From CAZTZY01 sp964617765 (GTDB taxonomy: Bacteria; Pseudomonadota; Gammaproteobacteria; Pseudomonadales; DT-91): a stretch of DNA of 28,995 nucleotides. The notes beneath the pieces are model-generated. The model had not been told where the DNA came from. It was given only the letters and a program-made list of their open reading frames with translations, and searched no databases. The stretch spans positions 1 through 28,995 of the forward strand of contig CAZTZY010000027.1 of NCBI GenBank assembly GCA_964617765.1, written 5' to 3'. The position numbers and the translations under genes are program-made. Within the stretch, counting starts at the first letter, position 1. Each line of letters opens with the position of its first letter. Positions 22,799-28,995 of this stretch are shown piece after piece.

Positions 22799-24001
22799 CT
22801 ATATTGCTGCCAAACCACGCAATAAATCCGCTTTAATATCAACTACCGCCTCAAGCCCAACAGAAATTCTGATCAGGTTATCACTAATGCCCGCCTGTTT
22901 TTTATCTTCATCACTTAACCTGCCATGCGTCGTTGTAGCAGGATGCACAATAGTTGTTTTAGTATCACCCAGATTAGCGGTAATAGACATCAAGCGTGTA
23001 GCATCAATAAAACGCCATGCAGCAGATTTATCACCCTTAACACTGAATGAAAGCACGCCACCAAAACCGGTTTGCTGCTTCGCAGCCAGCTCATGTTGCG
23101 GATGATCTTGCAATCCGGAATAAAAGACTTTCTCCACCCCAGCCTGCTTGACTAACCAGTTGGCAATATCAAGTGCCGCTGCTGAATGGGCATCCATTCT
23201 TAACTTAAGAGTTTCCAGACCCTTTAAAAATACCCAGGCATTAAAAGGACTCATACAAGGTCCAGACGTACGGATAAAGCCCAGCACTTCATTCATATGC
23301 ACGGATTTACCTACAACCACACCACCCAGACAGCGCCCTTGTCCATCCAGATATTTTGTTGCTGAATGCACAACTATATCTGCACCTAACTGCAATGGTT
23401 TTTGTAAGGCTGGCGTGCAAAAACAATTATCAACCACTAAAAGTGCATTAGCTGTATGGGCAATATCTGCAACTCGCTTGATATCAATCACTTCTGATAA
23501 TGGATTTGATGGTGTTTCCAGAAACAACAGGCGTGTATTGGCATTTACCGCAGATTGCCATTCAGCATAATCTGTCGATTTTACAAAACTAACATTAACA
23601 CCAAACTTTGCCAGGTATTTATTAAGCATGACTGTTGTTGTGCCAAAAACACTTCTTGAACAAATGATATGATCACCCGATTTCAACAATGCCATACAAG
23701 TACTCAGGATAGCAGCCATACCCGAAGATGTGGCAACAGCCTGTTCTGCACCTTCCAGAGCCGCCATCCTTTCCTCAAAAATTCTTACCGTAGGATTGGT
23801 ATAACGCGAATAGACATTACCAGGCTCTTCACCAGAGAATCTTGCTGCAGCTGCTGCAGCTGACTCAAATACATAACTGGATGTAGTAAAAATAGGCTCG
23901 GAATGTTCACCTTCAGCGGTTCTTGTATGCCCAATACGAATAGACCGGGTTTCGAGTTCTGCTTCCCTTAATATTGCCAAACGCTCTTCTTCAAAAGACA
24001 T
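22799..24001 (-). CDS. metZ: O-succinylhomoserine sulfhydrylase
   Basis: A 400-aa PLP enzyme of the Cys/Met-metabolism family that makes homocysteine from O-succinylhomoserine and sulfide in methionine synthesis. The PLP lysine is K216 in HSATKYLDGQGR. Other family segments are SRYTNPTVRIFEERMAALEG (~65-84) and FLETPSNPLSEV (~160-171). Its position directly after purF (17-base gap) is the conserved Pseudomonas purF-metZ arrangement, which supports MetZ over MetB/MetC paralogues. A six-alanine run at residues 48-53 is slightly longer than usual but lies in a normally Ala-rich segment. Confidence 0.92.
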   Translation of the reverse strand: MSFEEERLAILREAELETRSIRIGHTRTAEGEHSEPIFTTSSYVFESAAAAAARFSGEEPGNVYSRYTNPTVRIFEERMAALEGAEQAVATSSGMAAILSTCMALLKSGDHIICSRSVFGTTTVMLNKYLAKFGVNVSFVKSTDYAEWQSAVNANTRLLFLETPSNPLSEVIDIKRVADIAHTANALLVVDNCFCTPALQKPLQLGADIVVHSATKYLDGQGRCLGGVVVGKSVHMNEVLGFIRTSGPCMSPFNAWVFLKGLETLKLRMDAHSAAALDIANWLVKQAGVEKVFYSGLQDHPQHELAAKQQTGFGGVLSFSVKGDKSAAWRFIDATRLMSITANLGDTKTTIVHPATTTHGRLSDEDKKQAGISDNLIRISVGLEAVVDIKADLLRGLAAI

Positions 24002-24018
24002 ATTTCACCTTAATTCCA

Positions 24019-25545
24019 TCAAGAAACATCGTTGTACAAGCCCACACAATCATCATCAACAACTTCCATTTGTTTTACTTTATTCTGTTTATTGGAATCA
24101 CTTCGCTCTGATTCAAGACCTGCCAGATATTCCGTAGTGATATCGCCAGTGATATATTGCCCATTAAATACTGAACAATCGAATTCCTGGATACTTTCAT
24201 TACCATCCCTGCAACTCATGATTAAATCTTCAAGGTTTTGGTAAATCAGCCAATCGGCTCCAATCAGCTCGCAAACTTCTTCATCTGTACGGCCATGCGC
24301 CACCAACTCCGCAGCAGATGGCATATCTATACCATAAACGTTAGGATATTTTACTGCAGGTGCAGCAGATGCAAAATAGACTTTATTAGCTCCCGCATCC
24401 CTTGCCATCTGAATAATTTCTCTGCACGTTGTTCCTCGCACAATAGAATCATCCACTAAAAGAACATTTTTCCCTCTGAATTCCAAACCAATAGGGTTAA
24501 GCTTTTGTCTGACGGATTTTTTACGCTCGCTCTGGCCGGGCATAATAAACGTTCTACCAATATATCGATTCTTCATCAATCCTTCGCGAAATTTTACACC
24601 GAGATGATAAGCTAACGATTGCGCAGAAACGCGACTCGTATCAGGAATAGGTATGACCACATCAATATCATGATCCGGGCGCTCCTGTAAAATTTTTGCA
24701 GCGAGATGTTCACCCATACGCATACGGGTTTTGTAAACAGAAATACCGTCAATGATGGAATCAGGCCGCGCAAAATACACATACTCAAATATACAGGGCG
24801 CCGTTTTAAAGATATCTGCACATTGGCTACTGTGTAGTTGCCCATTCTTTTCGATATAGATAACTTCTCCGGGTTCGATATCTCGAATTAACTTGAACCC
24901 TAACGCATCAAGAGCAACGCTCTCGGAAGCAATCATGTATTCTTTTCCCTTGGCTGTTTCACGCACACCAAAGACAACTGGTCGAATACCATTAGGATCA
25001 CGAAATCCGACAATGCCATAATTGGCTATCAGTGCAATAACCGCATAACCTCCAGAGCAGCGTTTATGCACACCTTTCACTGCTGCAAAAATATCTTCAG
25101 GCTCAGGCTTTAATTTACCAATCCGTTGTAATTCATGTGCAAATACATTGAGCAATACTTCCGAATCGGAATCAGTATTCACATGGCGTAAATCTTCGCG
25201 AAATAACTCTTTGCTCAACTCCTGCGCATTGGTCAAATTACCGTTATGTGCCAGAGTGATACCGTATGGTGAGTTTACATAGAAAGGTTGTGCCAAAGCC
25301 GCACTGGAACTGCCTGCGGTAGGGTAACGCACATGGCCTATACCCATATTCCCGATTAATTGCTGCATATGCACATTACGAAAAACGTCACGCACTAATC
25401 CATTGGCTTTGCGCTGGTTAAGTTTTTTTCCAACACAAGTCACAATACCTGCAGCATCCTGACCTCTATGCTGTAGTACCGTCAAAGCATCGTAAAGTTC
25501 CTGATTCACGTTATTTTCAGCTACTATCCCAACAATGCCACACAT
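24019..25545 (-). CDS. purF: Amidophosphoribosyltransferase
   Basis: A 508-aa enzyme catalysing the first committed step of purine synthesis, from PRPP and glutamine to 5-phosphoribosylamine. The N-terminal nucleophile Cys2 (MCGIVGIVAENN) and QHRGQDAAGI mark the glutaminase domain. The PRPP-binding loop VDDSIVRGTT is at 364-373. No propeptide or iron-sulfur cysteine cluster is expected in this E. coli-like form, and none is seen. It follows cvpA after 18 bases, the classical cvpA-purF linkage. Confidence 0.97.
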   Translation of the reverse strand: MCGIVGIVAENNVNQELYDALTVLQHRGQDAAGIVTCVGKKLNQRKANGLVRDVFRNVHMQQLIGNMGIGHVRYPTAGSSSAALAQPFYVNSPYGITLAHNGNLTNAQELSKELFREDLRHVNTDSDSEVLLNVFAHELQRIGKLKPEPEDIFAAVKGVHKRCSGGYAVIALIANYGIVGFRDPNGIRPVVFGVRETAKGKEYMIASESVALDALGFKLIRDIEPGEVIYIEKNGQLHSSQCADIFKTAPCIFEYVYFARPDSIIDGISVYKTRMRMGEHLAAKILQERPDHDIDVVIPIPDTSRVSAQSLAYHLGVKFREGLMKNRYIGRTFIMPGQSERKKSVRQKLNPIGLEFRGKNVLLVDDSIVRGTTCREIIQMARDAGANKVYFASAAPAVKYPNVYGIDMPSAAELVAHGRTDEEVCELIGADWLIYQNLEDLIMSCRDGNESIQEFDCSVFNGQYITGDITTEYLAGLESERSDSNKQNKVKQMEVVDDDCVGLYNDVS

Positions 25546-25563
25546 GAGAAAAACCTCTTTAAA

Positions 25564-26085
25564 TCAAAATAACCCATTTACCAATGGAAGAACCAAATTA
25601 CGGACATACATTATCAACAACATAATCGAAGATTCCATACGCATGACATGCGGGATGAAAATAGAATTCATCCACCAGGTTTCATGATATACAGGCAAGG
25701 TATTACGCAATATGATCAATACCACTAACACCATAACCACACCGCGCATGAAACCAAAAAACATACCCAATAAACGATCAAAAGTACTTAGCCCGGTAAA
25801 CTCTATCAACTGTGTCACCAAAAAGCTGAACAATCCACCTATCAACAGGCAAATAACAAACAACCCTGCCATCCCGGCCACTTTTCGCAGTGATTCAGAA
25901 ACAATATAATCCTGTAATAAAACCGACATCTGATCATGGAAAGAAAAGCTGACAACCAAAGCAAAAAACCAGATAACTAGCGAAAGTGCCTCACGAAAAA
26001 AACCACGTTTCAAACTGAGTAATGTCGAAAGAACCACAACTACCGCTATAAACCAATCCACCCAATTTAAAGAAGAAAAATCCAT
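25564..26085 (-). CDS. cvpA: CvpA family membrane protein
   Basis: A 173-aa inner-membrane protein with about four transmembrane helices. The family start NWVDWFIAVVVVLSTLLSLK and the central FDRLLGMFFGFMRGVVMVLV segment identify CvpA, required for colicin V production in E. coli. Its general role is thought to lie in envelope homeostasis. It sits between the SPOR gene and purF, as in E. coli and Pseudomonas. Confidence 0.92.
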   Translation of the reverse strand: MDFSSLNWVDWFIAVVVVLSTLLSLKRGFFREALSLVIWFFALVVSFSFHDQMSVLLQDYIVSESLRKVAGMAGLFVICLLIGGLFSFLVTQLIEFTGLSTFDRLLGMFFGFMRGVVMVLVVLIILRNTLPVYHETWWMNSIFIPHVMRMESSIMLLIMYVRNLVLPLVNGLF

Positions 26086-26127
26086 CAGCCTTTAACCATT
26101 AACCTTAAAAAATATTCGCAACAAAAA

Positions 26128-26811
26128 TTACTGCTCATAGCCTGTTTGAAATTTTAATACCATACTTTTTATACCAAGCTCTTTTTCTATGGCCTTTGAC
26201 ATTTCTACAGCTTTTTCATGACTCAGTTTAGGTCCGACCAAAACCCGATAACTAACACCATCATCCCTGGTAATGGATTTGATATAGGCTGGATAACTGG
26301 ATGCCAGTAATTTTCTTTGCAGTTGACGGGCATTCTCTTCACTTTTCAAACTTGCAAGCTGTAATACCCAGGCTTCAGGTAAACCCTTTTCATCCAATGC
26401 CGAATAACTGTCTGTTTTTTTAGCAATAGTGGCAGATGCGGGAACTGACTTTTCTTCCGCAATTTTTGGCTCATTAGGCACTGGTTGCTCTTCTTGAGGC
26501 GGACTAATGACCGTGGATTTAATATCGGTGGTTTTTATTTCTTCCGAGTTAGCATTTTTTACACTTTTATCTTCAGCAAGAGCTCTGGACTCTGCGACCC
26601 CGCCAGCTTCCTGCGGACGTATACCTAATGGTTTGGGCTCCTCAATATCAAATCGCTCTATTGCCATGGTCTGTGGCGGAATATCAAGATGTTCATTTTT
26701 TATCCGTCGATGCGCTTCGTGATCGAGCATCAACCACCACATGGAAGCAAAACCTATAACAATAACTACAGCCCCTACTAGACGATATTTTATCGCTTGG
26801 ATATCACTCAT
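26128..26811 (-). CDS. dedD: DedD-like SPOR-domain protein
   Basis: A 227-aa bitopic inner-membrane protein. A single transmembrane helix (~residues 9-29) is followed by a long polar, Pro/Glu/Lys-rich periplasmic linker (~30-145) and a C-terminal SPOR domain (~147-225; AWVLQLASLKSEENARQLQ and YRVLVGPKLSHEKAVEMSKA). SPOR domains bind denuded septal peptidoglycan, and DedD takes part in cell division. Its placement between folC (8-base overlap) and cvpA is the conserved dedD position. The linker is poorly conserved, as expected. Confidence 0.85.
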   Translation of the reverse strand: MSDIQAIKYRLVGAVVIVIGFASMWWLMLDHEAHRRIKNEHLDIPPQTMAIERFDIEEPKPLGIRPQEAGGVAESRALAEDKSVKNANSEEIKTTDIKSTVISPPQEEQPVPNEPKIAEEKSVPASATIAKKTDSYSALDEKGLPEAWVLQLASLKSEENARQLQRKLLASSYPAYIKSITRDDGVSYRVLVGPKLSHEKAVEMSKAIEKELGIKSMVLKFQTGYEQ

Positions 26812-28066
26812 ATTTTCTCAACCTGGATAATAACTCCGAAACCACATAAAACGAGCCAAAGGCAATGATCTGATCGCCCGGCTGACAAACGGCAAGCGCT
26901 CTTGCAAATGCCTGCCGAATATTCTTGCTACAACTCACTTTAGTTTGACCCAATTCATACAGCACCTTAGATAAATCATCTGTTTTTATTGTTCGAGGCG
27001 TGTCCAGTTCCCCTAAAAACCATGCATCAAAGTCGCCCAAAACATTTTTTATAACCGCGCTAACATCTTTATCGCTGAGCATATTAAATACCGCAATACG
27101 CTTTGTAGAGGGCGATAATGGCAACTTGGCTAAACGAGAATGTAATAACGTAACAGCCTGCACATTATGGGCTACATCAAGAATTATAGTAACTCCATTC
27201 TGTTCAAATCTTTGAAAACGACCGGCTAAAGACAGACCATTTAAAACCGTTTGTATGCATTCAGGATCAATTTTTTTATCCAGAATTTGATAACAGCAAC
27301 AAATGGCCGCTGCCTGACTCGGAATCGATAGACCATTCGACTCTATGGTAATATTTCCTGTAAATAATGCCGGAGATTTTATACTCCAGAAGTTTTCGGA
27401 TTCTGAAATCAAAAAATCCTTCCCTATCATCCAACTGCGGTGTGAATCAATGGCTTTGATCAAAGCCATCGGGGGATCGGTTTCAGCCGAGATTAGCGGA
27501 GTGGATTCACGCAAAATGCCGCATTTCTCGTAGGCAATAGCTTCTCTGGTATCGCCGAGATATTCCTGATGATCCAAACCGATGGAAGTAATGACGGCAT
27601 AATCTGGCGGAATGATATTCACGGCATCCAATCTGCCACCCAAACCAACCTCCAGAATAATTTCATCAAAACTTTGTTGCTTGAATAGATAAAAGGCAGC
27701 CAGTGTGGTGAATTCAAAATAGGTTAATGAAACTCCCTGACAACATAAATCAACCTGGTGAAATGCATTGATCAATTGTGCATCTGTCGCCAGTTCGCCA
27801 TTCAGGGTTATTCGTTCATTGAAAATCAGTAAATGCGGGGAAGTATAGGTTGCAACACGATGACCATGAGCCATCAGAATTGCTGATGCACTGGCAACAA
27901 AGCTGCCTTTTCCATTGGTACCCGCGACGGTGACAACAGTAGCATCAAACGCAGTGACATTTAAGCGACATGCGACTTCCGATACTCTATCAAGTCCTAA
28001 ATCGATCGTTTTATGATGCTGCTGCTCAAGCCATTCCAGCCAGGCAGACAGCGTATCAAAGCGCAT
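26804..28066 (-). CDS. folC: Bifunctional folylpolyglutamate/dihydrofolate synthase
   Basis: A 420-aa Mur-ligase-family enzyme that makes dihydrofolate from dihydropteroate and adds glutamates to folate. The ATP-binding P-loop is GTNGKGS (49-55), followed by TSPHLLIFNERITLNG. The second signature is EVGLGGRLDAVNII (~140-153), with GLDHQEYLGDT after it and the C-terminal domain beginning near LAGRFQRFE. Length and order are normal. Its start immediately follows the accD stop, and its end overlaps the SPOR gene, indicating a tight operon. Confidence 0.95.
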   Translation of the reverse strand: MRFDTLSAWLEWLEQQHHKTIDLGLDRVSEVACRLNVTAFDATVVTVAGTNGKGSFVASASAILMAHGHRVATYTSPHLLIFNERITLNGELATDAQLINAFHQVDLCCQGVSLTYFEFTTLAAFYLFKQQSFDEIILEVGLGGRLDAVNIIPPDYAVITSIGLDHQEYLGDTREAIAYEKCGILRESTPLISAETDPPMALIKAIDSHRSWMIGKDFLISESENFWSIKSPALFTGNITIESNGLSIPSQAAAICCCYQILDKKIDPECIQTVLNGLSLAGRFQRFEQNGVTIILDVAHNVQAVTLLHSRLAKLPLSPSTKRIAVFNMLSDKDVSAVIKNVLGDFDAWFLGELDTPRTIKTDDLSKVLYELGQTKVSCSKNIRQAFARALAVCQPGDQIIAFGSFYVVSELLSRLRKYE

Positions 28067-28969
28067 TTACGCTTTTGCCACCGGTGCAGTCGGGGAAGGA
28101 ATCATGGTCAGGGTTTTGTGCGTCATCTTTGCTAACAAACCAGAAAGTTTATCGCGCAATTCATGACGATGAATAATCATATCAATAGCGCCATGATCCA
28201 ATAAAAATTCGCTACGCTGAAAGCCGGGCGGCAATTTCTGTCGAATAGTCTGTTCAATAATATTGGGGCCTGCAAAACCTGCTCTGGCACCCGGCTCGGC
28301 AATATTCAGATCACCCAGCAATGCCAGACTCGCCGAAACACCACCATAGACAGGATCAGTCATCACTGAAACATAAGGAACGCCATTTTGCTTTAAACGC
28401 TCAACAACAGCGCTGGTTTTTGCCATTTGCATAAGGGAAATAAGTGCTTCTTGCATACGAGCACCACCTGAAGCTGCAAAACAGATCAGTGGGATATTTT
28501 TCTGCATGGCTATATTCGCAGCTCGGGTAAATTTCTCTCCAACGGCATAACCCATTGAACCACCATGAAAATCAAATTCAAAAGCCACGACAACTACAGG
28601 TAAACCATTGACCGTGCCTTCCACTGCTATCAATGCATCTTTTTCACCTGTGGATTTTTGTGCCTGGATCAAACGGTCTTTATATTTTTTTACATCTTTA
28701 AATTTCAAACGGTCAACGGGTTCAACCTCGGTACACACTTCTACCCTGCCTTGGGGGTCGAGAAAAATATCCAGGCGTCGACGAGCACCTATGCGGCTGT
28801 GATGATCACATTTTGGGCATACATTGAGATTTTTTTCGAGTTCAGGCTTGAATAAAACACTGTCACATTTGGCACAACGTCTCCACAAACCTTCTGGCAC
28901 TTGAGATGAACTTCCCTGCTCTCTCTTGTCTTTACGAATTGCAGGTACAATTTTATCAACCCAACGCAT
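28067..28969 (-). CDS. accD: Acetyl-CoA carboxylase carboxyltransferase subunit beta
   Basis: A 300-aa subunit of acetyl-CoA carboxylase; with AccA it transfers the carboxyl group from biotin to acetyl-CoA to make malonyl-CoA. The N-terminal zinc ribbon is complete: C32, C35, C51 and C54 (WRRCAKCDSV and NVCPKCDHHS). The carboxyltransferase crotonase-like domain includes AASGGARMQEALISLMQMAK and MTDPVYGGVSASLALLGDLN. The ATG at 28969 is preceded by GAGGATTAGGGC. The upstream 26 bases to the window edge show no other gene; in Pseudomonas relatives trpA would precede it. Confidence 0.96.
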   Translation of the reverse strand: MRWVDKIVPAIRKDKREQGSSSQVPEGLWRRCAKCDSVLFKPELEKNLNVCPKCDHHSRIGARRRLDIFLDPQGRVEVCTEVEPVDRLKFKDVKKYKDRLIQAQKSTGEKDALIAVEGTVNGLPVVVVAFEFDFHGGSMGYAVGEKFTRAANIAMQKNIPLICFAASGGARMQEALISLMQMAKTSAVVERLKQNGVPYVSVMTDPVYGGVSASLALLGDLNIAEPGARAGFAGPNIIEQTIRQKLPPGFQRSEFLLDHGAIDMIIHRHELRDKLSGLLAKMTHKTLTMIPSPTAPVAKA

Positions 28970-28995
28970 GCCCTAATCCTCTTGCCATCAAGCAT

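Noticed and set aside
23148..23570. 140-aa plus-strand frame opposite metZ
   Set aside because: Antisense of a well-conserved PLP enzyme; no ribosome site or family resemblance.

Overview
The window comes from a moderately AT-rich gammaproteobacterium. The best clue is the minus-strand block accD-folC-dedD-cvpA-purF-metZ (28969 down to 22799), the order seen in Pseudomonas and its relatives. The DUF2069-wrbA-arsC trio and the PhhB sequence point the same way. A marine Cellvibrionales/Spongiibacteraceae-like organism is a reasonable guess, but the lineage below class level is inference. I see no phage, insertion sequence, CRISPR array, tRNA or rRNA.

Layout. 1-381 (minus): a small DUF4266 lipoprotein and the first 35 or so codons of a DUF3570 protein that overlaps it and runs off the left edge. 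604-4586 (plus): a tight operon of an OmpR-type regulator, its sensor kinase, a periplasmic cupredoxin-like protein, an FTR1-type iron permease and a probable outer-membrane barrel. It is preceded by three CTTAAG-type half-sites at exact 11-bp spacing, as in a PmrA box. 4600-5945 (minus): DUF2069, WrbA and ArsC. 6025-6540 (plus): a TlpA-like thioredoxin lipoprotein. 6567-7898 (minus): a Spinster-like MFS transporter. 8085-8264 (minus): a 59-aa protein not in the supplied ORF list, faintly like SutA. 8577-11384 (plus): a 7TMR-DISM hybrid histidine kinase. 11477-15092 (plus): a GMC oxidoreductase with a clear terminator, then a GT-B/GT-A glycosyltransferase pair. 15114-16331 (minus): CcmI away from other ccm genes. 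16486-16818 (plus): PhhB. 16858-18231 (minus): an ABC1/AarF-family kinase. 18304-22791 (minus): a MoxR-DUF58-TgpA module with an acireductone-dioxygenase-like protein at its end, directly downstream of metZ. The housekeeping block then fills the right end.

How the genes work together. The left operon reads as a sensed iron-uptake system: kinase and regulator control a periplasmic protein, an inner-membrane Fe permease and an outer-membrane component. The MoxR-DUF58-transglutaminase set is a known envelope-associated module. Its last gene is the most unusual in the window: it keeps the acireductone dioxygenase fold and C-terminal motifs but has lost three of the four metal ligands, so it should not be annotated as an active MtnD. 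The right-hand block is housekeeping: fatty acid, folate, purine and methionine synthesis plus envelope proteins.
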